The position numbers and the translations under genes are program-made. Shown here one piece after another: positions 1 through 8,358 of a stretch of 64,000 nucleotides of DNA. The stretch covers positions 53,808 through 117,807 of the forward strand of contig NZ_PPTF01000073.1 of NCBI RefSeq assembly GCF_002902845.1, read 5' to 3'. The notes under the pieces are model-generated. The model had not been told where the DNA came from and ran no database searches. It worked only from the letters and a program-made list of their open reading frames with translations. Source of the DNA: Chromobacterium sinusclupearum. GTDB lineage: Bacteria; Pseudomonadota; Gammaproteobacteria; Burkholderiales; Chromobacteriaceae. Each line of letters starts with the position of its first letter. Position 1 is the stretch's first letter.

Positions 1-437
1 CGCTGACTTTCACGCTGACCCGCCGCGAACAGGATATCGTGTTGGTGATCGGCGGCCTGCAAGGCCCGCGCAAGCCGCATGGCGCGGAAGCCGTGCAGTT
101 GGCCACCAAGGCGGCGCACGGCCTGTTTCCGAAGCGGCTGGCGATGGAGTCGCTGACCGCATTGGCGCGCAAGATCGGCGCCGACGAGATCCTGGCCATC
201 GGCAACCGCGAACATATTTACAGCTCATGGCGGTATCGACGCGAGTTCTTCGCCGACTACGACAGCTTCTGGCAGACGCTGGACGCCGAGCCGGTGGATG
301 ACGGCCGCTTCTACCGCATTCCGCTGACGCCGCCGCGCAAGGCCATGGAAGACATCGCCAGCAAGAAGCGCGCCGAGTACCAGCGCCGCTACGGCATGCT
401 GGACGCGCTGTCCGAGCAAACCCAGGCCGCGCTCTAA
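1..437 (+). CDS. VirK/YbjX family (DUF535) protein, C-terminal part
   Basis: The reading frame is open from the left edge (codons start at base 3) to a TAA at 435-437, so the true start lies outside the window. The C-terminal region, with PLTPPRKAMEDIASKKRAEY and an RRYGMLDAL segment, matches my memory of the DUF535 (VirK/YbjX) family signature. Members include enterobacterial VirK and YbjX, linked to virulence and envelope stress; the biochemical role is not established. No promoter or upstream neighbour can be judged. Family confidence is good, function unknown. Confidence 0.75.
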   Translation, partial: LTFTLTRREQDIVLVIGGLQGPRKPHGAEAVQLATKAAHGLFPKRLAMESLTALARKIGADEILAIGNREHIYSSWRYRREFFADYDSFWQTLDAEPVDDGRFYRIPLTPPRKAMEDIASKKRAEYQRRYGMLDALSEQTQAAL

Positions 438-441
438 GCGT

Positions 442-555
442 CGCTAACCAAACCTCACAAACCTCATCAGAGAACCTGAGCCAAGGCGCGTCGACGCAGA
501 CAGTACAAGTAGTATGGCAAGGAGGCGCAACGCAGGATCAGGGGTTGGCTTAGCG
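442..555. repeat. Intergenic element with inverted ends (copy A)
   Basis: The 13-base arm at 442-454 (CGCTAACCAAACC) is inverted at 543-555 (GGTTGGCTTAGCG) with one mismatch. The interior has GAGCCAAG, GCAGACAG and GGATCAG, which recur in the same order at 42733-42825. It fills the gap between the DUF535 gene and the flavin reductase. It carries no ORF; a small non-autonomous repeat family is inferred. Confidence 0.5.
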
Positions 556-569
556 GGTCTAAGCGCAGC

Positions 570-1175
570 TCAGGCCGGACGCGCCAGACTGAAGGCCGGC
601 TCCGCCAGGCTGTAGCGATCCCCACCCAGCTTGCCCACCGCCTGCAACGCCAGATCGTCCACCGCGCCGTCGCGCCACACCTCGTCCGCCACGTGGATGT
701 ATTTGACCTCGGCCAGCACCAGATTGCCGGCGCCGCTGCCGTGGCCGAAGCTCAGGCATTGATGCAGCGTGCATTCCAGACGCACTGGCGCTTCCGCCAC
801 GCCGGGCGGCTTGACCGTCACGCTGGCCGCCCTGGCCAGACCCGCCAGCTCGAATTCGTCCACTTCCGGCGCATAAGCGCCGCAGGTGACATTCATCGCC
901 TCGGCCAGCGGCCGATTGACGATGTTGACCACCAGCTCCCCAGTCAGCCGGATATTGGCCAGCGTATCCTTGTCTCGCTCCGACGCCTGTTTGAGGATGC
1001 TGATGCCCAAGAGCGGCGGCGTCACGCTCATCACGTTGAAGAAGGAAAACGGCGCCAGATTGCACACCCCCTTCAAATCCTGGGTGCTGACCCAGGCGAT
1101 AGGCCGCGGCAGGATGCAGCCCACCAGCAGTTGATACAGATTCGTCCGCTCCAATTGCTGCACATTGAACTCCAT
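570..1175 (-). CDS. Flavin reductase-like (FMN-binding split barrel) protein
   Basis: This 201-residue protein looks like the flavin reductase-like family: an N-terminal PRPIAWVST segment, then NLAPFSFFNVMS and PPLLGISI strands that contribute to FMN binding, and a later ECTLHQCLSFG segment. Members are soluble flavoproteins that use NAD(P)H to reduce FMN, or serve as flavin-binding partners of oxygenases; the substrate cannot be told here. It starts with ATG at 1175 and diverges from dnaE across a 117-bp gap that must hold both promoters. No oxygenase gene lies beside it. Confidence 0.8.
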   Translation of the reverse strand: MEFNVQQLERTNLYQLLVGCILPRPIAWVSTQDLKGVCNLAPFSFFNVMSVTPPLLGISILKQASERDKDTLANIRLTGELVVNIVNRPLAEAMNVTCGAYAPEVDEFELAGLARAASVTVKPPGVAEAPVRLECTLHQCLSFGHGSGAGNLVLAEVKYIHVADEVWRDGAVDDLALQAVGKLGGDRYSLAEPAFSLARPA

Positions 1176-1292
1176 CGGTTTTCTTCGCCTGCGGTGAAAA
1201 TTGCCATGCCAGCATTCTAATGCGCTTGGGCCACGATGTGCCAGCCATCATTTGAACTGGTTCGCGCCCTCGCCTGCCGGTAAAATGCCGGA

Positions 1293-4200
1293 ATGAACGC
1301 ACCCCGCTTTGTCCACCTTCGCCTCCACTCGGAGTTCTCCATCACCGACGGCATCGTCCGCCTCGATGACGCGGTCAAACGCGCCGTCAAGGAACAGATG
1401 CCCGCGCTTGGCGTATCCGACCTGATGAATCTGTTCGGCATGGTCAAGTTCTACAAGGCCTGCCGCAACAAGGGCGTCAAACCCATCGTCTCCGCCGACA
1501 TCTGGCTGGAAAACGAGGAGGATCGCGACAAGCCCTACCGGCTGATGCTGATGGTGAAGAACCGCGAAGGCTACCGGCGGCTGTGCGAACTGTTGACCGA
1601 AGCCTTCAGCCACAACCAGTACCGCGGCCGTGCCGAGATCAAGCGCGCCTGGCTGGAGGCCGGCGACAACCGCGACCTGTTGTGCCTGTCCGGCGCCCAT
1701 CACGGCGACGTCGGCATCGCGCTGTCCATGGGCCAGCGCGAAGAAGCGCAACGCCGCGCCGCTTACTGGGAAAAACTGTTCCCGGGGTCGTTCTATCTGG
1801 AAGTCCAGCGCCTGGACAACGCGCAGATCGAAAACGTGGTGCAGGCCACCTTGTGGCTGGCCGGCGAGATGGCGCTGCCGGTGGTGGCCACCCACCCCAT
1901 CCAGTTCATGGAGCCGGAAGACTTCAAGGCGCACGAGGCGCGGGTGTGCATCGCCGAAGGCTATACCCTGGGCGACAAGCGCCGTCCGCGCAGCTTCCAC
2001 GAATGCCAGTATTTCCTCAGCGCCGATGAAATGCTGCAGCGCTTCGCCGACATCCCGGAGGCGCTGGCCAACACGGTGGAAATCGCCAAGCGCTGCAATA
2101 TCTCCGTGGTGCTGGGCAAGAACTACCTGCCGCTGTTCCCGACGCCGGACGGCATGACGCTGGACGACTTCCTTGTCTACGAGGCCAAGCGCGGGCTGGA
2201 AGAGCGGCTGAAGCAGCTGTACCCGGACGAAGCGGTGCGCGAAGCCCGGCGGCCGGAATACGACGCGCGGCTGAAATTCGAGTGCGACACCATCATCCAG
2301 ATGGGCTTCCCCGGCTACTTCCTGATCGTGGCGGACTTCATCCAGTGGGGCAAGGCCAACGGCTGCCCGGTGGGGCCGGGCCGGGGTTCCGGCGCCGGCT
2401 CGCTGGTGGCCTACAGCCTCAGCATCACCGACCTCGATCCGCTGCGCTACGCCTTGCTGTTCGAGCGCTTCCTGAACCCGGAGCGGGTGTCCATGCCCGA
2501 CTTCGACGTGGACTTCTGCCAGGAAAACCGCTGGCGGGTGATTGAATACACCCGGCAGAAATACGGCGAGGAAGCGGTGAGCCAGATCGCCACCTTCGGC
2601 ACCATGTCGTCCAAGTCGGTGATCCGCGACGTCGGCCGCGTGCTGGACCTGCCTTTCGGCCTGTGCGACCGCCTGTCCAAGCTGATCCCGCTGGAGGCGA
2701 ACAAACCCTTGAGCCTGGAAAAGGCCATGCAGGTGGAGCCGCAGATCGGCGAGGTGATCGAATCCGAAGGCGCGCAGGAACTGATCGAACTGGCCATGAA
2801 GCTGGAAGACCTGACGCGCGGCCTGGGCATGCACGCCGGCGGCGTGTTGATCGCGCCGGGCAAGCTGACCGACTTCTGCCCGCTGTACATCGCCAGCGGC
2901 GAAGGCGCGTCTCCCGTTTCGCAGTTCGACAAGGACGACGTGGAGCAGATCGGCCTGGTGAAGTTCGACTTCCTGGGCCTGCGCAACCTCACCATCATCG
3001 AACTGGCGCAGAAGTACATCAAGCAGGTCAGCGGCGAGGACGTGGACGTCGCCCACCTGCCGCTGGACGACCGCGACGCCTACAAGGTGTTCGCCACCGC
3101 CAACACCACCGCCGTGTTCCAGTTCGAGTCCACCGGCATGAAGAAGATGCTGGTGGAGGCCAAACCGAGCAAGTTCGAGGAAATTATCGCCTTCGTGGCC
3201 TTGTACCGCCCAGGCCCGATGGACCTGATTCCGGACTTCATCCAGCGCATGCACGGCGCCAAGTTCGAATACCTGCACCCGCTCTTGGAGCCGGTGCTGG
3301 CGCCGACCTACGGCATCATGGTGTACCAGGAACAGGTGATGCAGTCGGCGCAGGTGATCGGCGGCTACTCGCTGGGCGGCGCCGACTTGCTGCGCCGCGC
3401 GATGGGCAAGAAGAAGGTCGAGGAGATGGTGGCCCAGCGCGCGATGTTCGTGCAGGGCGCGGCCAAGCAGGACATTCCGGAAGCCAAGGCCAACGAAATC
3501 TTCGACTACATGGAGAAGTTCGCCGGCTACGGCTTCAACAAATCGCACGCCGCCGCCTACGCGCTGGTGGCCTACCACACCGCCTGGCTGAAGGCCCACC
3601 ACTGCGCGGCCTATATGGCGGCGACGATGTCCACCGAATTGGACAACACCGACCAGCTGAAGGTGTTCTATGACGATTGCCAGGACGCCAAGAACGGCAT
3701 CACCTTCCTGCCGCCGGACGTCAACCACAGTTTCTACCGCTTCGTGCCGGTCAGCCGCAAGGAAATCCGCTACGCGCTGGGCGCGATCAAGGGCACCGGC
3801 GAAGCCGCGGTGGACCACATCGTATCGGTGCGCGAAGCCGGCGGGCCGTTCAGCGACCTGTTCGATTTCTGCAAACGCACCGACAAGAAGCTGGTCAACA
3901 AGCGGGTGATCGAGGCGCTGATCCGCGCCGGCGCCTTCGACGCCATCGAACCGAACCGCGCGCTCTTGTTCGCCAATGTCGGCCTGGCCATGGACGCCGC
4001 CGAACAGGAACACGCCAACGCCAACCAGGGCGGCCTGTTCGACATGTTCGGCGACGACGTCGCGCCAGCGGTGGAAATGGTCGCCACCCGTCCATGGAGC
4101 GACGCGGTCAAGCTGGCCGAGGAAAAGTTGGCCATCGGCTTCTATCTGTCCAGCCACCCGTTCTCCGCCTATGAGAAGGAAGTGCGCGGCTTCATCAAGA

Positions 4201-4727
4201 CCACGCTGTCGCGGCTGACTCCGCGCAAGGAGCCGCAGCTCTTGGCCGGCTTCGTCACCGGCATCCGCGTCAAGGTGGGCAATCGCGGCAAGATGGCCTT
4301 CGTGCAGTTGGACGACGGCACCGCCAAGCTGGAAGTCAGCCTGTTCGCGGAGAGCTTCGAATTGAACCGCGACAAGCTCAAAGAGGACGTGGTGCTGGTG
4401 GTGGAGGGCAAGGTCAGCGAGGACAGCTTCTCCGGCGGCCTGCGCATCATCGTGGACAAGCTGCACAGCCTGGGCGAAGCGCGCAGCCGCTACGCCCGCG
4501 GCCTGTCCTTGCAGCTGCCGGCCAAGCCCGACATCGCGCGGCTGAAGTCGGAACTGCACCCGTTCAAGAGCCAGGACGCCGGCTGCCTGGTGCGGCTGGC
4601 CTACAACAACGGCAAGGCCAAGGGCGAGCTGATGCTGCCGCAGGAATGGGGCGTGCGCCTCGATGACGGCCTGCTGCTGGCGCTGAGCGATTGGCTGGGC
4701 GAAGGCAAGGTCAAGGTGCTGTGGTAA
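1293..4727 (+). CDS. dnaE: DNA polymerase III subunit alpha
   Basis: The replicative polymerase subunit, 1144 residues, normal for proteobacterial DnaE. The N-terminal PHP domain begins with FVHLRLHSEFSITDG. The catalytic core carries PDFDVDF with acidic residues D403 and D405, matching the E. coli D401/D403 pair. GPGRGSGAGSLVAY and the tau- and beta-binding C-terminal region, including an OB fold (QLLAGFVTGIRVKVG), follow. The ATG at 1293 gives the expected N-terminus. A long open frame on the opposite strand is a GC-rich shadow. A hairpin at 4759-4785 probably ends the transcript. Confidence 0.98.
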   Translation: MNAPRFVHLRLHSEFSITDGIVRLDDAVKRAVKEQMPALGVSDLMNLFGMVKFYKACRNKGVKPIVSADIWLENEEDRDKPYRLMLMVKNREGYRRLCELLTEAFSHNQYRGRAEIKRAWLEAGDNRDLLCLSGAHHGDVGIALSMGQREEAQRRAAYWEKLFPGSFYLEVQRLDNAQIENVVQATLWLAGEMALPVVATHPIQFMEPEDFKAHEARVCIAEGYTLGDKRRPRSFHECQYFLSADEMLQRFADIPEALANTVEIAKRCNISVVLGKNYLPLFPTPDGMTLDDFLVYEAKRGLEERLKQLYPDEAVREARRPEYDARLKFECDTIIQMGFPGYFLIVADFIQWGKANGCPVGPGRGSGAGSLVAYSLSITDLDPLRYALLFERFLNPERVSMPDFDVDFCQENRWRVIEYTRQKYGEEAVSQIATFGTMSSKSVIRDVGRVLDLPFGLCDRLSKLIPLEANKPLSLEKAMQVEPQIGEVIESEGAQELIELAMKLEDLTRGLGMHAGGVLIAPGKLTDFCPLYIASGEGASPVSQFDKDDVEQIGLVKFDFLGLRNLTIIELAQKYIKQVSGEDVDVAHLPLDDRDAYKVFATANTTAVFQFESTGMKKMLVEAKPSKFEEIIAFVALYRPGPMDLIPDFIQRMHGAKFEYLHPLLEPVLAPTYGIMVYQEQVMQSAQVIGGYSLGGADLLRRAMGKKKVEEMVAQRAMFVQGAAKQDIPEAKANEIFDYMEKFAGYGFNKSHAAAYALVAYHTAWLKAHHCAAYMAATMSTELDNTDQLKVFYDDCQDAKNGITFLPPDVNHSFYRFVPVSRKEIRYALGAIKGTGEAAVDHIVSVREAGGPFSDLFDFCKRTDKKLVNKRVIEALIRAGAFDAIEPNRALLFANVGLAMDAAEQEHANANQGGLFDMFGDDVAPAVEMVATRPWSDAVKLAEEKLAIGFYLSSHPFSAYEKEVRGFIKTTLSRLTPRKEPQLLAGFVTGIRVKVGNRGKMAFVQLDDGTAKLEVSLFAESFELNRDKLKEDVVLVVEGKVSEDSFSGGLRIIVDKLHSLGEARSRYARGLSLQLPAKPDIARLKSELHPFKSQDAGCLVRLAYNNGKAKGELMLPQEWGVRLDDGLLLALSDWLGEGKVKVLW

Positions 4728-4758
4728 GGCCCCGGCGCCAAGCCGCCTCTTCCCGCGC

Positions 4759-4785
4759 CGCCGTTCGCTCGAACGGCGACGTTTT
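4759..4785 (+). terminator. Terminator after dnaE
   Basis: A GCCGTTC/GAACGGC stem with a four-base loop is followed by GACGTTTTT, 32 bases after the dnaE stop. The rest of the 270-bp gap up to 4998 shows no gene. Confidence 0.75.
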
Positions 4786-4997
4786 TCATTCCGGCGCGCC
4801 GCCTTGCCAGCCGCCGCTTCCTGTCCCTATCATGCCGATGAGCGCCTGAAACGCGGGCGGCGCTCCTGGCCGGCGTCAGCTGGAAACCCAAGCCTGGCGG
4901 GCATTGTCGCGCCGCTGTCGTCTGTCTGTCGCCCCGCTGTCGTTGTCTCTTGCCCTAAGCGCCCCCACACTGCGTCCAGTGATCGAACGGAGGTTTT

Positions 4998-5501
4998 ATG
5001 CTGATACAGAAACTGAGGCTGCAACGCGGCTGGTCGCAACAACAACTGGCTGATCTGAGCGGTCTGAGCGTGCGCACCGTCCAGCGCATCGAGCGCGGCC
5101 AGGGCGCCAGCGTCGAGTCGCTGAAGTCGCTGGCCTCCGTGTTCGAGATCGATTTCTCGGAACTGAACCAGGAGCCCGCCATGACCGACTTGACCGCCCC
5201 CGATACCGCCTCCGCGCCCGTCGCCTCCCGCGAACTGGAAGAAATGCTGGCGCTGCAACACGTGAACCGCCTCAAGCGCTTTTACCGCCACCTGGCGCAA
5301 TACGCGCTGGTGATGGCGCTGCTGGCCGCCGTCAATCTGCTGACTTCTCCGCACCGGCTATGGGTGGTCTGGCCGGCGCTGGGCTGGGGCATAGGCCTGC
5401 TGCTGCAGGCGGTAAACACTTTCGAGTTGCTGCCCATCCTGGGCCCGGACTGGGAGAGGCGGCAGGTGGAGAAGCGGCTGGGCCGCAAGCTGTCGTCCTG
5501 A
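4998..5501 (+). CDS. XRE-family HTH regulator fused to a 2TM domain
   Basis: A 167-residue protein. Residues 1-60 form a Cro/CI-type helix-turn-helix (LRLQRGWSQQQLADLSGLSV, then RTVQRIERGQ). After an acidic linker, residues about 85-165 form a short two-helix membrane module (FYRHLAQYALVMALLAAVNL and WPALGWGIGLLLQAVNTFEL) of the 2TM type, ending in WERRQVEKRLG. The combination suggests a membrane-tethered regulator; the signal and targets are unknown. GGAGG at about 4990 precedes the ATG. It converges on the phospholipase C gene. Confidence 0.82.
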   Translation: MLIQKLRLQRGWSQQQLADLSGLSVRTVQRIERGQGASVESLKSLASVFEIDFSELNQEPAMTDLTAPDTASAPVASRELEEMLALQHVNRLKRFYRHLAQYALVMALLAAVNLLTSPHRLWVVWPALGWGIGLLLQAVNTFELLPILGPDWERRQVEKRLGRKLSS

Positions 5502-5548
5502 GGGGCGAAACCCAGCGGCCGCCCCCCAGAACGAGAGCGGGGTGCCGC

Positions 5549-7522
5549 TCAGCCGGTGACGCTGGCGGCGCCGGTTTCCACGTGGCCGACCAGGCGGCGC
5601 AGGAAATTGGCGTCGTTGGTGCAGCTGACGGTGAAGTCGTACCAGCCGTAAACGCCGGACAGATTCCAGCTCAGTATCTGACTGCCGCCGTTCGCCACGC
5701 TGACCTGCTGCGGCGACGAGCCGCCGTAGCCGTTGCCGCTGATCTGGAAGGTCACCGGCGACTTGCCGCCATTGCTCAACTGCAGCGTCAGCGTCGGCAC
5801 GCCACCGGCGGCGCTGACGCCGCTGGCCGCCTCCAGCTTGCCGCCCGCCTGATGGATATTGCCGGCGAAGCGGCGCAGGAAGCCGTTCGGGCCGTACAGC
5901 GTCAGGTCGTACCAGCCGAGGCCGTAGGTCTGGACATGGAAATAGTCCTTGCTCTCGGCGCCGCCTGCCACGTCGTACTGCCACGGGCCGTCTATGCGGT
6001 AGGCGTTGGCGTAGATCGAATAATGCGCCGCCTGCGTGCCGCCGTTCTGCATGTGTATCCAGACGATGCCGGACGACACGTCCGTGCTGGCGTAAGCGTT
6101 GCACTGGTAAGGCAGCGGACGCGCCAGCCGGCGGCCGGGTTCCTGTTGCGGCATCTGGCCCGGCGCCGGCGCGCTGGGCTTGGGCCAATTCTTGGTTTGC
6201 TGAGCCTGGGTCAGCAGCGCCGTGGTGTCCGGGAAGGCCGGCACGGTGATATTGCTGTTGCCGAAATCCAGCGCGCTGGTCAGGTCGCCGCAGATTTTGC
6301 GCCGCCAGACCGAGATGTTCGGCTCCTGCACGCCGGTCCAGGTTTCCAGGAAGCGGATCACCGAGGTGTGATCGAACACCTGCGAGCAGACATAGCCGCC
6401 GCGGCTCCACGGCGACAACACCAGCATGGGCACGCGCGGCCCCAGGCCGATGGGCAACAGGGCGACGGACTCGTCGGCGGTGCCGGACGGCGGAATCGGC
6501 GGCGGCACGTGGTCGAAGAAACCGTCGTTCTCGTCGTAATTGAGCAGCAGCACGGTGGAGGCCCACACGTCCGGATTGGCGGTCAAGGCCTGCAGCACTT
6601 GGTCCATCAGATAGGCGCCGGCGGCCGGCGCGGCGCTGGGGTGCTCGGAATAGTCCTGCGGCGCCACCACCCATGACACCTGCGGCAGCGTGCCGTTGAC
6701 CGCGTCGTTGCGGATGGCGGCCACCAGGTCTTGCACGGAGTTGCCGCCGGTCTTGGGCACCGAGGCCATGCCGCGGTCGTGCAGCGGATTGCCGGCCTGG
6801 GCATTGCGGTACTGCTTGAACCAGGCCAGCGCGTTGTCGTCGAAATTGTCGCCCAGCACCTGATACACCTTCCAGCTGACGCCGGCGTTCTGCAGCCGCT
6901 CCGGATAGGTGGTCCAGCTGTAACCCAGCTCGCTGTTGTCGATCACCGGCCCGCCCTTGCCGCCTTGCGGGTTGATCATGCCGCTCCACAGATACAGGCG
7001 GTTGGGGTTGGTCGGCCCCAGCACCGAACAGAAATAGTGGTCGCAGATGGTGAAGGCGTCGGCCAGCGCGTAGTGGTAGGGAATGTCGGCGCGGTTGAAG
7101 TAACCCATGGTCATCGCCGTCTTGGCCGGCACCCAGCCATCGTACTTGCCCAGGTTCCAGGCGGCGTGCGTGCCCAACCAGGAGTGGTCCAGGTCGCTCA
7201 GGTATTGCGCGCTGGTGCGGCTGCTGTCCAGATGAAACGGATACTCGGCCGGCTGCAGCAGATTGGGCTGCTTGAACACGCTGTTGCCGTTGCGCAATTG
7301 CAGAGCGCTGCGGTCGTTGAAACCGCGCACGCCGCGCAGGGTGCCGAAATAATGGTCGAACGACCGGTTTTCCTGCATGAACACCACGACATGCTTGACG
7401 GCGGACAGGCTGCGTCCGGCCGGCTGGGCCGCCATGGCTGCCGCCAAACCGGGCGGCAGCGCGCCGGCGGCAATGCCGGCGGCCGACAACTTGAGAAACT
7501 CGCGACGTGACAATTCGCTCAT
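5549..7522 (-). CDS. Phosphocholine-specific phospholipase C, Tat-exported
   Basis: This hydrolyses phosphatidylcholine or sphingomyelin outside the cytoplasm. I chose ATG at 7522 because it puts the twin-arginine signal (SRREFLKLSAAGIAAGALPP) at the N-terminus with GGAG nine bases upstream; a start at 7549 would add nine residues before it. The mature part has the phosphoesterase-family sequence HVVVFMQENRSFDHYFGTL and then NYDENDGFFDHVPPP. Two C-terminal repeats (about residues 470-560 and 570-657; GWYDLTLYG and GWYDFTVSC) match the C-terminal domains of this family. The 657-residue length is usual. Haemolytic and non-haemolytic types cannot be separated here. Confidence 0.92.
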   Translation of the reverse strand: MSELSRREFLKLSAAGIAAGALPPGLAAAMAAQPAGRSLSAVKHVVVFMQENRSFDHYFGTLRGVRGFNDRSALQLRNGNSVFKQPNLLQPAEYPFHLDSSRTSAQYLSDLDHSWLGTHAAWNLGKYDGWVPAKTAMTMGYFNRADIPYHYALADAFTICDHYFCSVLGPTNPNRLYLWSGMINPQGGKGGPVIDNSELGYSWTTYPERLQNAGVSWKVYQVLGDNFDDNALAWFKQYRNAQAGNPLHDRGMASVPKTGGNSVQDLVAAIRNDAVNGTLPQVSWVVAPQDYSEHPSAAPAAGAYLMDQVLQALTANPDVWASTVLLLNYDENDGFFDHVPPPIPPSGTADESVALLPIGLGPRVPMLVLSPWSRGGYVCSQVFDHTSVIRFLETWTGVQEPNISVWRRKICGDLTSALDFGNSNITVPAFPDTTALLTQAQQTKNWPKPSAPAPGQMPQQEPGRRLARPLPYQCNAYASTDVSSGIVWIHMQNGGTQAAHYSIYANAYRIDGPWQYDVAGGAESKDYFHVQTYGLGWYDLTLYGPNGFLRRFAGNIHQAGGKLEAASGVSAAGGVPTLTLQLSNGGKSPVTFQISGNGYGGSSPQQVSVANGGSQILSWNLSGVYGWYDFTVSCTNDANFLRRLVGHVETGAASVTG

Positions 7523-7693
7523 GACAACGCTCCGGAATGGGCAAGGCAATAGGGAAACCAGGCAAAACAGCGGGCAGTTTGCGCAAGAAATATGATCATT
7601 TCATTAAGCGTGCTGATCGGCTGACTTTGCGCAAAGCACGCCATCGTTTACCCTTGACGCCCTCCCCCGGAACCAGACAGCAGGACCCACCCG

Positions 7694-8134
7694 ATGAAAT
7701 TGCGCCCCGCCCAACGCGCCGACCTCGCCGCCATCTTCGCCGTCGAACTGGCGGTATTCGGCAGCCACGTCTATCCCGACTTCTTTTTCCGCCAGGCCCT
7801 GGACCTGTGGCCGGACTGGTTCTGGCTGGCCGAGGACGAAGCCGGGCAGGTCGTCGGCTATGCCCTGGGCGCCCCCAGCCAACAGCCGGACGCACTGTGG
7901 CTGCTGTCGCTGGCGCTGCTGCCGTCCTGCCGCGGCCAGGGCGCAGGCAAGGCCTTGATGCAGGCGGCGCTGGCCGCCATGCGGCCGCAGGCGAACACCA
8001 TTCGCCTGACGGTGGACCCGGCCAATCCGGCGGCAGAGCTGTACCGCCGCCTGGGCTTTGTCGAAACGGGCCGCGAGGCGGATTACTTCGGCCCTGGCGA
8101 AGCCAGGCTGGTGATGCAGTGGCAAGGCCGCTAA
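7694..8134 (+). CDS. GNAT-family N-acetyltransferase
   Basis: A 146-residue single-domain acetyltransferase. The acetyl-CoA binding motif is LLPSCRGQGAGKALMQAAL (the R/Q-x-x-G-x-G/A loop at about residues 78-84), followed by a LTVDPANPAAELYRRLGF strand-helix typical of RimI-like members. The substrate is not predictable. The ATG at 7694 is preceded by AGCAGGA. It diverges from the phospholipase gene and lies 29 bp upstream of the DUF485/symporter pair. Confidence 0.87.
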   Translation: MKLRPAQRADLAAIFAVELAVFGSHVYPDFFFRQALDLWPDWFWLAEDEAGQVVGYALGAPSQQPDALWLLSLALLPSCRGQGAGKALMQAALAAMRPQANTIRLTVDPANPAAELYRRLGFVETGREADYFGPGEARLVMQWQGR

Positions 8135-8163
8135 ACTCGGGCTTTTGCTCGAATGAAGCGCGC

Positions 8164-8358
8164 ATGAAGCTGTTACTGGTTTGCCTCGCTGCGGCGGTCT
8201 GCCTCGGCTACTACCTGATCCTGGCCCTGCGGCCCCACTGGCTGGCCATCAGCCTGGCCGGCGTGCCAGCCTCCATCGCGCTGGCGCTGGCCGCGATGCT
8301 GCTGTTCTGCCTGATCGCCACGCTGTACGGCTATCTGCGCCGGGAGGATGGCGCATGA
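8164..8358 (+). CDS. Small two-helix membrane protein, DUF485-like
   Basis: A 64-residue protein with two hydrophobic segments (about residues 3-20 and 30-55) and a basic-acidic tail LRREDGA. Small DUF485 (YjcH-type) proteins are commonly encoded just upstream of acetate/solute:sodium symporters; here the stop overlaps the next start in an ATGA, so the two are translationally coupled. Assignment rests mainly on size, topology and context, not on a strong motif. A role as a symporter accessory subunit is inferred. Confidence 0.7.
   Translation: MKLLLVCLAAAVCLGYYLILALRPHWLAISLAGVPASIALALAAMLLFCLIATLYGYLRREDGA

Noticed and set aside
1248..4559. 1103-codon open frame opposite dnaE
   Set aside because: It is a GC-rich antisense shadow of dnaE with a low-complexity His/Gln/Arg/Val composition and no domain; dnaE is certain.
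5358..7586. 742-codon minus-strand frame over the phospholipase gene
   Set aside because: A different frame from the enzyme, Arg/Gly rich, without motifs; the 5549-7522 frame has the signal peptide and active-site segments.
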